A stretch of 64,000 nucleotides of DNA from CAVSUR01 sp963731285 (GTDB lineage Bacteria; Actinomycetota; Actinomycetes; Streptosporangiales; Streptosporangiaceae), in assembly GCA_963731285.1 (NCBI GenBank), contig CAVSUR010000011.1:496001-560000 (forward strand), in the 5' to 3' direction. Numbering within the stretch: position 1 is the stretch's first letter; each line of letters starts with the position of its first letter. Below the pieces are notes generated by a model. That model was given only the letters and a program-made list of their open reading frames with translations. It had not been told where the DNA came from and did not search any database. Made by a program: the position numbers and the translations under genes. This document shows, in pieces, positions 52,819 to 61,807 of this stretch.

Positions 52819-53897
52819 AACAGCAGGCTGGAGAGGGTCGAGCGGGCCTGGCCGACGCGCGGGTCCCGGGGCGGGAAGACGTCGAACAGGCCGACCAGGT
52901 GCACCCTGGCCGCGTTGCGGTCATCGCCCGTGGTCGTGCGCACGGCGTCCAGCAGGCGGCCGAACCCGGCATCCACCCGGCCGAGCGCGATGTCGACATC
53001 GGCCATCCGCGCCTGCGCGGTCACGTCGCCGGGCCGCTGCTGGGCTTCCCGGCTGACCGCCGCCTGGTCATAGGAGTTGACCCGCCGGATCAGCTCGACC
53101 TGGGCCAGCCCCATCCGAGCGACCGGATGACCGGGCATGCTGGCGAGCAGCTTGTCGAACGCGGCGGCCGCCGCATCCAGGTCGCCGCGCTCCATCGCCT
53201 GCTGCGCCTCGAGCAGGGCGGGATCGGAGCGCGGGTCGCCGGCAGGCTGGCCCGGGCCGGGACCGCGGCCCGGAGCCGGGCCGGGCGGTCCTGCCGGGCC
53301 GGGGCGGCCCTGGGCTCCGGGCTGGCCGGCGGCGCCCGGGTCGCCCGGGCCGGGCTGGCCCGCAGCCGCGGGCCTGCCATCGGCAGCGCCGGCCGCCTCG
53401 CCGGGCGGGCCGGTCAGCCCGAGCCGGTCCGCGACCGCCAGCACCTGGCTGATCCACTCCGCCACCTGCTGCTCGGGCATCGCGCCCATGAAGCCGTCCA
53501 CGATCTGCCCGGCGATCACGGCCACCACCATGGGGATGCTCTGTACCTGGAGCGCCGCGCTCAGCTGCGGGTTGGCGTCGACGTCCACCTTGGCCAGCAC
53601 CCAGGCACCGGCGGCCTCCCCGGCGAGCTGCTCCAGGATCGGGCTGAGCTGCTTGCACGGCTCGCACCACTCGGCCCACAGGTCCATGACCACCGGCACC
53701 GCGGCGGACCTGGCCACCACCTCGGTGTTGAAGGTCTCGTCGGTGACGTCGATGACGAACCCGTCCCCGGGCGGCCCGGCGCCGTCGGCCGCGCCCGGCT
53801 GCGCGGCCGACGGCGCCTGCTGCCTGCGCTTGGCGGCGGTCTGGCGGGCGCCGAGGTCGACGGCACCGCGGAGGGAGAAGTTTGGCGGCTGAGACAT
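52815..53897 (-). CDS. YbbN/CnoX-like thioredoxin-domain protein with collagen-like linker
   Basis: 360 residues. The thioredoxin domain (about 48-155) keeps a CxxC, Cys78-Glu-Pro-Cys81 in DLWAEWCEPCKQLSP. A Gly/Pro-rich linker at about 165-210 has collagen-like G-x-y triplets (GAQGRPGPAGPPGPAPGRGP). The C-terminal TPR-like part (EAQQAMERGDLDAAAAAFDK) matches YbbN co-chaperedoxins. ATG 53897 (MSQPPNFSL) is the start. It lies 70 bp after the mutase gene on the same strand. Confidence 0.85.
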   Translation of the reverse strand: MSQPPNFSLRGAVDLGARQTAAKRRQQAPSAAQPGAADGAGPPGDGFVIDVTDETFNTEVVARSAAVPVVMDLWAEWCEPCKQLSPILEQLAGEAAGAWVLAKVDVDANPQLSAALQVQSIPMVVAVIAGQIVDGFMGAMPEQQVAEWISQVLAVADRLGLTGPPGEAAGAADGRPAAAGQPGPGDPGAAGQPGAQGRPGPAGPPGPAPGRGPGPGQPAGDPRSDPALLEAQQAMERGDLDAAAAAFDKLLASMPGHPVARMGLAQVELIRRVNSYDQAAVSREAQQRPGDVTAQARMADVDIALGRVDAGFGRLLDAVRTTTGDDRNAARVHLVGLFDVFPPRDPRVGQARSTLSSLLF

Positions 53898-53936
53898 GCT
53901 TCCATCCTGCCGCATCCCCGCAGCAGCTTGCACTTC

Positions 53937-53969
53937 AGCCGGCCGCGGCCAGGGCGCCGCCCGCCGGCT
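53937..53969 (-). terminator. Possible hairpin at the end of the mutase gene
   Basis: AGCCGGC (53937-53943) can pair with GCCGGCT (53963-53969) across a GC-rich 19-nt loop overlapping the mutase stop codon. Weak. Confidence 0.35.
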
Positions 53970-55674
53970 AGAAGGCGGGCACCTCGAAGTATCCGCCCCA
54001 TTCGCCGCGCAGCGTCCCGCAGATCTCCCCGAGGGTTGCCTCGGCCGCCGCGGCGGCGAGCATCGGCGGAATCATGTTCTGCCCCGAGCGGGCCGCCGCC
54101 AGCATGGCGGCGAGGGCCTCGTCCACGGCCGCCTGGTCCCGGGCGGCCCGGCGCCGATGCAGGTCGGCCGCCTGCGCGACCTCGACCTCGTGGCTGACCC
54201 GCAGGATCTCCACCGGCTTCTCCACGGTCTGGGTGTGGCAGTTCACCCCCACGACCTTTTTGTCGCCCTTCTCGATCTTCTGCTGGTGGGCGAAGGACGC
54301 CTCGGCAATCTCGGCCATGAACCAGCCTTCCTCGATCCCGTGCAGGATCCCGCCGGTCATCGAGCCGTCCGGCGACATGGCCCTGATCCTGGCGAAGATG
54401 GCCTCCGCCTTTTCCTCCAGCCGGTCGGTGAGCGCCTCGAGATACCAGGAGCCGCCCAGCGGGTCGGCCACGCTGGCCACGCCGGTCTCTTCCATGATCA
54501 CCTGCTGGGTGCGCACGGCGATCTCGGCGGCCTTCTCGCTCGGCAGCGCGAGCACCTCGTCTAGGGCGTTGGTATGCAGCGAGTTCGTCCCGCCCAGCAC
54601 CGCGGCCAGCGCCTCGACCGCGGTCCTGACCACGTTGTTGTCGGGCTGCTGGGCGGTCAGCGACACCCCGGCGGTCTGGGTGTGGAAGCGCAGCCACTGC
54701 GACCGCTCCGACGTCGCGCCGTACACGTCGCGCAGCCACCGGGCCCAGATCCGCCGGGCCGCCCGGAATTTGGCGATCTCCTCGAAGAAGTCAATGTGAG
54801 CGTCGAAGAAGAACGACAGGCCCGGGACGAACGCGTCCAGGTCCAGGCCGCGGGACAGGCCGAGCTCGACATAGCCGAACCCGTCGGCCAGGGTGAACGC
54901 CAGCTCCTGCGCGGCGGTGGCCCCGGCCTCCCTGATGTGATAGCCGGACACCGAGATCGGCTTGTAGTCGGGGATGTCCGCCGCGCAGTACTCCATCAGG
55001 TCGCCGATCAGCCGCAGGTGCGGCTGCGGCGGGAACAGCCACTCCTTCTGCGCGATGTACTCCTTGAAGATGTCGGTCTGCAGGGTGCCGTTGAGGTTGC
55101 CGATGTCCGCGCCCTGCCGCTGCGCGGCCGCGAGGTACATGCAGAAGACCGGCACGGCCGGGCCGCTGATCGTCATCGAGGTGGTCACGTCGGCCAGCGG
55201 GATGCCGCCGAACAGGACGTCCATGTCGGCGGCCGAGTCGATGGCCACGCCGCAGTGCCCGACCTCGCCGGCCGAGCGCGGATCGTCGGAGTCGCGGCCC
55301 ATCAGCGTCGGCATGTCAAAGGCCACCGACAGGCCGCCGCCGCCGGCCTGCAGCAGCATCTTGTACCGCTGGTTGGTCGCCTGGGCGTTGCCGAAGCCGG
55401 AGAACTGCCGGATCGTCCAGGCCCGGCCGCGGTAGCCGGCCGGGTAGAGGCCGCGGGTGAAGGGGAACTCCCCCGGCCAGCCGATGCGCTCGAATCCCGG
55501 CACCACCGCGCCGTCGGGCGGCCCGTAGACGGGGTCGACGGCCATGCCGGACAGCGTGGTGAAGTCGGCGTCGCGCAGCCGCGAGCTGTCGTACCTGCGC
55601 TGCCAGCGGGCCCTCGCCTCGGCAGGCTGGCCGTCCGGCTGCTGCGGCCGGGCCGCGGACTGCTGCGCTGTCAT
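53968..55674 (-). CDS. icmA: Acyl-CoA mutase large subunit, isobutyryl-CoA mutase type
   Basis: An adenosylcobalamin-dependent carbon-skeleton mutase subunit of about 568 residues, lacking the B12-binding small domain, as in two-subunit IcmA/IcmB. Conserved: YPAGYRGRAWTIRQFSGFGN, LLQAGGGGLSVAFDMPTLMG, TSMTISGPAVPVFCMY. The two residues that separate substrates are Phe91 (RQF; Tyr in methylmalonyl-CoA mutase) and Gln209 (YIAQKEW; Arg in MCM), the isobutyryl type. ATG 55674 has GAGAGGA 6 nt upstream. A perfect palindrome lies ahead of it. Identity is good but rests on two residues recalled from the family. Confidence 0.85.
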   Translation of the reverse strand: MTAQQSAARPQQPDGQPAEARARWQRRYDSSRLRDADFTTLSGMAVDPVYGPPDGAVVPGFERIGWPGEFPFTRGLYPAGYRGRAWTIRQFSGFGNAQATNQRYKMLLQAGGGGLSVAFDMPTLMGRDSDDPRSAGEVGHCGVAIDSAADMDVLFGGIPLADVTTSMTISGPAVPVFCMYLAAAQRQGADIGNLNGTLQTDIFKEYIAQKEWLFPPQPHLRLIGDLMEYCAADIPDYKPISVSGYHIREAGATAAQELAFTLADGFGYVELGLSRGLDLDAFVPGLSFFFDAHIDFFEEIAKFRAARRIWARWLRDVYGATSERSQWLRFHTQTAGVSLTAQQPDNNVVRTAVEALAAVLGGTNSLHTNALDEVLALPSEKAAEIAVRTQQVIMEETGVASVADPLGGSWYLEALTDRLEEKAEAIFARIRAMSPDGSMTGGILHGIEEGWFMAEIAEASFAHQQKIEKGDKKVVGVNCHTQTVEKPVEILRVSHEVEVAQAADLHRRRAARDQAAVDEALAAMLAAARSGQNMIPPMLAAAAAEATLGEICGTLRGEWGGYFEVPAF

Positions 55675-55745
55675 GGTCATCCTCTCGGGCCCCGCGGCCG
55701 GGCCGACCGGGTCACGCCGCGCCGGCGGCACCGGGCACCGCAGCC

Positions 55746-55769
55746 GAATAGTAGGACGTCCTACTATTC
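55746..55769. promoter_or_regulatory. 24-bp perfect palindromic operator candidate upstream of icmA
   Basis: The half-site GAATAGTAGGAC (55746-55757) is followed directly by its exact complement, centred on ACGT. It is AT-rich against its surroundings and lies 71 bp before the icmA start, with TACTAT inside as a possible -10. It has the size and symmetry of a TetR- or GntR-type operator. The regulator is not identified. Confidence 0.75.
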
Positions 55770-56003
55770 TCTCCCAGTGTACGCGGCCAAGCCCGGCAGG
55801 GCATCAGGCCGCGCAGGCCAACCAAACCGTCTGCTGAGTCGTCTTTCCCGGTAGCCGGCCCGCCCGGGGCGGCCCGAGCGCCCAGGTCTCTCGCCGAATG
55901 TGTGGTACAACGAATGCGATCCAGCGCACATGACGTGGGCGGCACGGCAGTCATGGGGGACGTTGCGGCTGTCTCGGCACCGTGGCCTGCGTCGGCGAAC
56001 CGC

Positions 56004-56039
56004 GCGACCAGGCAGGGGAGTGCGACCAGGCAGGGGAGT
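56004..56039 (+). repeat. Perfect 18-bp tandem repeat in the ECF sigma gene leader
   Basis: GCGACCAGGCAGGGGAGT occurs at 56004-56021 and 56022-56039. Each unit ends in AGGGGAG, a ribosome-site-like core; the second lies 4 nt before GTG 56043. Confidence 0.75.
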
Positions 56040-56042
56040 TCT

Positions 56043-56537
56043 GTGGCCAGGCTGCGCACGGCCGACCGGGACGCTGCCGAGGAGCTGTTCAGCGCCTGCT
56101 ACCCGAGGCTGGCCGGCTGGGTCCGGCGGCTGGTGGACGACGACGAGACCGCGCACGAGATCGCCTCCGAGGCCTTCACCAGGCTGCTGGCCCGCTGGTC
56201 GGGCCTGGACAACCCGCAGAGCTACCTGTACATGATCGCCACCAACCTGGTCCGCGACCACTGGCGCAAGGCCGGCCGGGAGCGGCGCGCGATCCGGGTC
56301 ATGGTCGCTGCCGCGCCGTCCGACCCGGCCTGCCACCCGGCGCAGGACGTCGACGTGCGGGCGCTGATCGGGGAGCTGCCCCCGCGGCTGCGCAGCGCGT
56401 TCCTGCTGCACTACTACGGCGGCTTCGGGGTCCGCGAAGTCGCCGCCATGCTCGGCAGCCCGGAGGGCACGGTGAAGGCGGACCTGCACCATGCCCGGGG
56501 GCGGCTGCGGGCCGTGCTGGGAGACACCGGTGACTGA
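56043..56537 (+). CDS. ECF (extracytoplasmic function) sigma factor
   Basis: About 164 residues: region 2 (LFSACYPRLAGWVRRLVDDD, SEAFTRLLARW, PQSYLYMIATNLVRDHWRKA) and region 4 (LPPRLRSAFLLHYYGGFGVR, EVAAMLGSPEGTVKADLHHA). This is the SigE/ECF group that reads alternative promoters under envelope signals. GTG 56043 has AGGGGAG 4 nt upstream; in-frame starts at 55902 and 55953 would add a low-complexity tail. Its stop overlaps the start of the downstream membrane gene, a likely partner. Confidence 0.85.
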   Translation: MARLRTADRDAAEELFSACYPRLAGWVRRLVDDDETAHEIASEAFTRLLARWSGLDNPQSYLYMIATNLVRDHWRKAGRERRAIRVMVAAAPSDPACHPAQDVDVRALIGELPPRLRSAFLLHYYGGFGVREVAAMLGSPEGTVKADLHHARGRLRAVLGDTGD

Positions 56538-58000
56538 CGACCACGACCGCATTCACGAGCTGCTGAACGCCGCCGTGCAGCCGCTGCCGCCGCCGCCGGG
56601 CACGTTCCAGCGCATCCGCCGCCGGGCGCGGCGCCGCCGGGCGCAGCGGGCGGCGCTGACCGCTGCCGCGGCGGCGGCGGTGGTGGTAGTGATCGCCGGG
56701 GCGGTTGCGGCGCCGGGCCTGGTGGCGCGGCTGCACCCGGCCAGCCGCGCCGTGCAGCGCACGGCCGCGGCCTCGGTCAGCCCCGAGCCCGCGGTAACGG
56801 CCCATGCGAGCAGCCGGGCAGTGCCGGGCAGCGCGGCCTCCAGGTCGGCCACCAGGATCCCGGCGTCGTCCGCCCTGTCGGCGACCACCTCGGGTGAGGC
56901 GGCGCCCGCCAGCTTCCGGCCGACCTCGGTCACGATCGTCGGGACCGGCACCGGCGGCCTGGTCGGAGCGGTCATCGGCCAGGCGGGCACCTCCGGTCAC
57001 TGCGCCAGCCGGTATTGCACGTCGCTCGCGGGCACCTCCGACTTCGGCACCTGGTACGGCGTGAGTGCGCCGCCCGCGTCCGGCCCGGACGGCGCGCGGG
57101 GCGTGAGCCAGCTGCGCTTCCTCAGCCTGGCCGACGGCTGGGCCTTCGGGCCGCAGCTGTGGGCCACCACCGACGGCGGGCGGAGCTGGCAGCGGCAGCA
57201 GACGCATGGGCTGCGCATCACTGCGCTGGAGGCGGCAGGCGACCGGGCGTTCGCGATCTTCGCCAAGTGCTCGGGCTCGGGGCCGGCTACGCAGCGGACT
57301 GCACCAGCTTCTCGCTGTACTCATCGGTCGCCGGATCCGGCAGCTGGGCCCCGGTAGCCGGCCCGGTGCGGAATCTCCGGGCGGCCGCGGGCAGCCAGCC
57401 GGCCGCCGCCAGCCTGGTGCTCGCGTCCGCCACCCGGGCCAGTCCGGCCGCGCCGGCAGGCTTCCTGCTCGCGCCATCGGGCGCGGTACTCACCGGACCG
57501 CTGACCGGGGCGCCGTGGACGACGGCCGGGCAGATACCGCCGGGCTGCCAGCCCGGTCGGGCCCAGCCGAGCGGCCAGCCCGCCACGGCCCAGCTGGCGA
57601 CCGGGTCAGCGGGGACCGGGCCGCCGGCTCGCAGCTGCTGCTCAGCTGTGATCAGCAGGCCGGCGGCGTGGCCACCAAGACGATATACACGTCAGCGACC
57701 GGCGCCAGCTGGACGCAGGCCGGCCGCCCCAGCAGCACCGGGCGGGCGGAGTGGCTGGCGGCCGCGACCGGCGGGCTGGCCGTGCTGGCTACCAGCTCCG
57801 GCCTCTGCGTTTCGGCCGACAGCGGCCGGACCTGGGCCAGCGCCCAGGTCGTCAGGGCGCCGGCCGGGGGGTTCGCCTATGTGGGCATGACGTCAGCGGC
57901 CGTCGGCATCGCCGTGCCGGCCGACGCCAGCCTCGGCGAGGTCTTCGTCACCAGCGACGGCGGCCGGGCCTGGCGGCCCTCGCCGGTCGAGGGCCGCTGA
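56530..58000 (+). CDS. Membrane-anchored Asp-box/BNR propeller protein (two frameshifts)
   Basis: A basic cytoplasmic N-terminus (IRRRARRRRAQRAALT), one membrane helix at about 42-64 (AAAAAVVVVIAGAVAAPGLV) and an extracytoplasmic part with Asp-box repeats: ATTDGGRSWQR, SATGASWTQ, SADSGRTWAS and TSDGGRAWRPSP. It overlaps the ECF sigma stop (GTGACTGA), so it is probably its cognate anti-sigma or sensor, though no classical zinc anti-sigma motif is seen. One-base deletions in G runs near 57285 and 57625 break the frame; the downstream frames continue the same protein. Product ~490 residues. Confidence 0.7.
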
Positions 58001-58036
58001 CCAGTCCCGTCAGCCCCGCCCGGTCAGGCGGCCTAG

Positions 58037-58579
58037 TCAGCCGGCCCGGGCCGGGCCCGGCCCGGCTGATCGCGGGCTGCCGAAGTCGCCGGCCTGCATG
58101 CGGCGCGCCCGCAGCAGGGCGAACATCTCGGCCAGCTGTGCGGAGTCGTAGCCGGCCATGCCGAACCCCGCTGCCATCAGGTCTGCGGTGGCCTGCTTCA
58201 CCACGGCACGGCCCGCCGGGGTGATCTCGGCCAGCGTCCCGCGGCCGTCACGCGGATTGGGGCGGCGGGCGACGAACCGCTGCTGCTCCAGCCGGTTGAT
58301 CGTGTTGGTGACGCTGGTCGGGTGCACCATCAGGCGCTCGCCGATCAGCCGCAGCGGCAGCGCGCCGGTGCGGCCGAAGGTGAGCAGTACCAGGGCCTCA
58401 TACCGGGCGAATGTCAGTCCGTGCGGCCGGAGGTGCTCGTCCAGCTCGGCCAGCAGGATCTGCTGGACCCGCATGATCGAGGTGACCGCGGCCATCGGCC
58501 GCGAGTCACCGAACCTGCGCTCCCAGGTCCCTGCCGCCCGCTCGATCGGGTCGAAGGGCAGCGCCAGCGGCTTGCGCAC
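58037..58579 (-). CDS. MarR-family transcriptional regulator
   Basis: About 180 residues. VTSIMRVQQILLAELDEHLR, LTFARYEALVLLTFGRTGAL, IGERLMVHPTSVTNTINRLE (recognition helix) and FVARRPNPRDGRGTLAEITP (wing). GTG 58579 lies 6 nt after TACGTT, suggesting a leaderless start; GTG 58585 is the alternative. It is divergent from the DUF2127 gene, 110 bp away. The ligand is unknown. Confidence 0.87.
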   Translation of the reverse strand: MRKPLALPFDPIERAAGTWERRFGDSRPMAAVTSIMRVQQILLAELDEHLRPHGLTFARYEALVLLTFGRTGALPLRLIGERLMVHPTSVTNTINRLEQQRFVARRPNPRDGRGTLAEITPAGRAVVKQATADLMAAGFGMAGYDSAQLAEMFALLRARRMQAGDFGSPRSAGPGPARAG

Positions 58580-58689
58580 AGCCACAACGTACCTGTCCGG
58601 CCTGGGCGGCCGCAGGCCCGGCTGGCCGGGGCGCAGCGGGCTCAGCTGGCCGGCTCGCCCGGCGGCTGGCCTGCCGTAGGCTTTCCGGT

Positions 58690-59517
58690 GTGGACTGGTC
58701 GCTGCTCAGCTGCGGACGGTCCGGGCATGTCACCTACGCGCCGGATGAGCCCGAGCTGCGCGACCAGCTGACCGCGCAGGCGCCGGACGGCGAGGCGTGG
58801 CAGTGCCTGCGCTGCGGGACGTTCATCGCCGGCCCGCCGCAGCGCACCGGCCCGGCGGAGCAGGCGCCGGCGCCCCGCCGCGGCAAGGAGGCCCGTAGCT
58901 CGGTCATCTTGCGCGTCTTCGCGGTCGAGCGGTTCGTGCGGGGAGTGCTGGCCGGCGCGCTGGCCTACGTCGTGTGGCGGTTCCGCAACTCCCGGCATTC
59001 GGTGGAGCAGGCGTTCGAGCGCGAGCGGCCGGCCATCAGGTCGCTGTTCCGCCAGCTCGGCTACAACGTCGATCACTCCAAGCTGGTGGGCCTGATCCAC
59101 CATGCGCTGACGCTGAGCAGCGGCACGATAACGCTGATCGCGGCGGCCCTGACTCTTTACACCGTCGTCGAGCTGGTCGAGGGCGTCGGCCTGTGGCTGG
59201 AACGGCGCTGGGGCGAGTACTTCGCGATGGTGGCGACCTCGCTCGGCCTGCCGTATGAGATCTACGAGCTGAGCAACGGGGCCAGCGTCACCAAGCTACT
59301 GTTCTTCGGCGTCAACCTGGGGCTCGTGCTGTACCTGGTGATCACCAAGCGGCTGTTCGGCGCCCGTGGCGGCAAGGCCGCCTACGAGGCGCGGCTGCGC
59401 AGCGAGTCGGTGCTGGAGGCGGCCGCCGCGGCCGCCGCGGCCGAGGCCGCCGCCCGCCGGTCGGCCACCGCGGCCGCGGCCGCGCCGGCCGACCCTGGCC
59501 GCGACGCGGCTCCCTGA
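58690..59517 (+). CDS. DUF2127 membrane protein
   Basis: 275 residues. The N-terminus has a Cys-x2-Cys pair (WQCLRCGTF), then three or four membrane helices: VLAGALAYVVWRF, SSGTITLIAAALTLYTVVEL, YFAMVATSLGLPYEIYEL, TKLLFFGVNLGLVLYLVITK. DUF2127 proteins are uncharacterised. The C-terminus is an Ala-rich tail. TAGGCT 7 nt before GTG 58690 supports a leaderless transcript. Confidence 0.82.
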   Translation: MDWSLLSCGRSGHVTYAPDEPELRDQLTAQAPDGEAWQCLRCGTFIAGPPQRTGPAEQAPAPRRGKEARSSVILRVFAVERFVRGVLAGALAYVVWRFRNSRHSVEQAFERERPAIRSLFRQLGYNVDHSKLVGLIHHALTLSSGTITLIAAALTLYTVVELVEGVGLWLERRWGEYFAMVATSLGLPYEIYELSNGASVTKLLFFGVNLGLVLYLVITKRLFGARGGKAAYEARLRSESVLEAAAAAAAAEAAARRSATAAAAAPADPGRDAAP

Positions 59518-59527
59518 CCGCTGCTGG

Positions 59528-60496
59528 CTAGCTGACGGCCCCCGGCAGCTGGCCGCCGATCAGGTCATCCGCCGCCGCGTACGGGTCGAGCTCGCCGCGG
59601 GCCACCTGGCCGGCCAGCTCGTCCAGCCGCGACTCGCCCGGCAGCGCGCCGAGGCGGCGGCGCAGCCCGGTGATGGCGATGGCCGAGATCTCCTCCCGGG
59701 CCCGCTCGTGCCGCCTGCGGTCCCGCTCACCCGATTTCGCCAGCCAGCTGCCGTGCTTGGCCAGCCTGGCGGCCAGGTCGTCGATGCCCTCGCCCGTCGC
59801 GGCCGTGGTCGCGACGATCGGCGGCTTCCAGCCCCCCTCGGCGCGCTGCGCCATCCCCAGCATCGTGCGCAAGTCCCTGATCGCCTCCTGCGCCCCGGGC
59901 CGGTCGGCCTTGTTGACCACGAAGATGTCGGCGATCTCCAGGATGCCGGCCTTGGCCGCCTGGATCGAGTCGCCCATCCCCGGCGCGACCACCACCAGCG
60001 TCGAGTCCGCCAGCGCGGCGATCTCGACCTCGGCCTGGCCGACCCCGACGGTCTCGATCATGATCACGTCGAACCCCGCCGCGTCCAGGATCCGCAGTGC
60101 CTGCGGCGTGGCCCAGGACAGGCCGCCCAGATGGCCGCGGTTGGCCATCGAGCGGATGAACACCTCAGGGTCGGTCGCGTGATCTTGCATCCGGACCCGG
60201 TCGCCGAGCAGGGCGCCGCCGCTGAACGGCGAGGTCGGATCGACCGCCAGCACGCCTACTCGCTGGCCCCGGCCGCGGCAGGCCCGGACCAGGGCCGCGG
60301 TGACGGTGGACTTGCCGACTCCCGGCGCGCCGGTCAGCCCGATGACCCGGGCCCCGCCGGTCAGCGGCGCGACCAGCTTCATGATCGGCCGCAGCTGCGC
60401 TGAGCCGCTCTCGACCAGCGAGATCAGCCGGGCCAGCGCGCGCGGGTCGCCCTTGCGCGCGGCGGTGACGAGGGTATCCGGATCCTGCGGTCGCAC
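59528..60496 (-). CDS. meaB: Methylmalonyl-CoA mutase-associated GTPase MeaB
   Basis: A G3E-family GTPase that protects and reloads B12-dependent acyl-CoA mutases. 322 residues. Walker A GLTGAPGVGKST (about 53-64), VLAVDPTSPFSGGALLGDRV, MIETVGVGQAEVEIAALADS and VVNKADRPGA (NKxD). It lies 11 bp after the thiolase stop, so they are cotranscribed. The partner mutase is probably IcmA at 53968-55674 or an MCM elsewhere. Confidence 0.93.
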   Translation of the reverse strand: MRPQDPDTLVTAARKGDPRALARLISLVESGSAQLRPIMKLVAPLTGGARVIGLTGAPGVGKSTVTAALVRACRGRGQRVGVLAVDPTSPFSGGALLGDRVRMQDHATDPEVFIRSMANRGHLGGLSWATPQALRILDAAGFDVIMIETVGVGQAEVEIAALADSTLVVVAPGMGDSIQAAKAGILEIADIFVVNKADRPGAQEAIRDLRTMLGMAQRAEGGWKPPIVATTAATGEGIDDLAARLAKHGSWLAKSGERDRRRHERAREEISAIAITGLRRRLGALPGESRLDELAGQVARGELDPYAAADDLIGGQLPGAVS

Positions 60497-60507
60497 GGCC
60501 GGGCCGG

Positions 60508-61707
60508 TCAGCGGCGGCCGGGCGCGGGCACCCGGAACAGCAGCGCGTCACCCTGGCCGCCGCCGCCGCACAGGCCGGCCGCCCCGAGGCCGCCGCCCCG
60601 GCGGCTCAGCTCGCAGATCAGGTGCAGGGCGATCCGGGCGCCGGAAGCGCCGAGCGGGTGCCCGATGGCGACCGCGCCGCCGTTGACATTCACCCGGTCG
60701 GCCCCGATGTGCAGGTCGCGCATCGACTGGATCGCGACCGCGGCGAACGCCTCGTTGATCTCGATCAGGTCCAGGTCGGATACCTGCAGGGCCGCCTTGC
60801 GCAGCGCATGCTCGATGGCGCGCGACGGCTGGGAATGCAGCGAGTTGTCCGGCCCGGCGACCACCCCGTGCGCGCCGACCTCGGCCATAACCTGCGCCCC
60901 GGCGGCCGCGGCGGCCGCGGCGGACATCACCACGACCGCGCACGCTCCATCGGAGATCTGGGACGCGGTCCCGGCCGTGATCGTGCCGCCGGGCGCGAAC
61001 GCCGGGCGCAGCGCGCTGAGCGACTCGGCCGTCGTCTCGGGGCGCACGCCCTCGTCGGCGTCGAACAGCACCGGCGGCTGGCCGCGCCGCTGCGGGACCT
61101 GGACGCCGATGATCTCGGCGTCCAGCAGGCCGTCCTTGATGGCGCGGGCGGCGAGCTGGTGCGACCGGGCGGCGAACTCGTCCTGCTCTGCGCGGCCGAT
61201 GCCAAGGCGGGCGTTGTGCCGCTCGGTTGACTCGCCCATCGACACGTGATCGAACGGGTCGGTGAGGCCGTCGTGCTCCAACGCGTCGATCAGCCCGGCG
61301 GCACCGTACTTGAAGCCGCGGCGGGATCCGGGCAGCAGGTGCGGCGCCTGGGTCATGGACTCCATCCCGCCCGCCACGACGACGTCGAACTCCCCGGCCC
61401 GGACCAGCTGGGCGGCCAGCGCGATCGCGTCCAGGCCGGACAGGCACACCTTGTTGATCGTGAGCGAGGGAACCGACATCGGGATGCCGCCCGCCACCGC
61501 GGCCTGCCGGGACGGGATCTGGCCGGCACCGGCCTGCAGCACGTGCCCCATGATCACGTAGTCGACCTGGTCGCCCAGGATCCCGGCCCGCTCCAGGGCC
61601 GCCCTGATCGCAATGCCGCCCAGATCGGCCGCGCTGAAGTCCTTCAGCGAGCCGAGCAGCCGCCCGGTAGGTGTCCTTGCTCCGCCGACGATGACCGCTT
61701 CACGCAT
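60508..61707 (-). CDS. Acetyl-CoA C-acetyltransferase (thiolase)
   Basis: 399 residues, biosynthetic/degradative thiolase. The nucleophile is Cys88 in NKVCLSGLDAI; EINEAFAAV, AIGHPLGASGARI (His) and the C-terminal AAGLCGGGGQGDAL (Cys) complete the active site. ATG 61707 (MREAVIVGGART) is the family start; TATCGT lies 7 nt upstream. It is followed by meaB and divergent from mce, the arrangement seen in Streptomyces near scy/filP. Confidence 0.93.
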   Translation of the reverse strand: MREAVIVGGARTPTGRLLGSLKDFSAADLGGIAIRAALERAGILGDQVDYVIMGHVLQAGAGQIPSRQAAVAGGIPMSVPSLTINKVCLSGLDAIALAAQLVRAGEFDVVVAGGMESMTQAPHLLPGSRRGFKYGAAGLIDALEHDGLTDPFDHVSMGESTERHNARLGIGRAEQDEFAARSHQLAARAIKDGLLDAEIIGVQVPQRRGQPPVLFDADEGVRPETTAESLSALRPAFAPGGTITAGTASQISDGACAVVVMSAAAAAAAGAQVMAEVGAHGVVAGPDNSLHSQPSRAIEHALRKAALQVSDLDLIEINEAFAAVAIQSMRDLHIGADRVNVNGGAVAIGHPLGASGARIALHLICELSRRGGGLGAAGLCGGGGQGDALLFRVPAPGRR

Positions 61708-61807
61708 ACGTGCCACGATACCTGCGGGCCGCCGGGCCAGCAGCGCGGGAAAGCGCCGGTCTTGCCCGCGCCGGAGTGGCGTATGGAACCAGGAGAGAGG
61801 CACGGCC

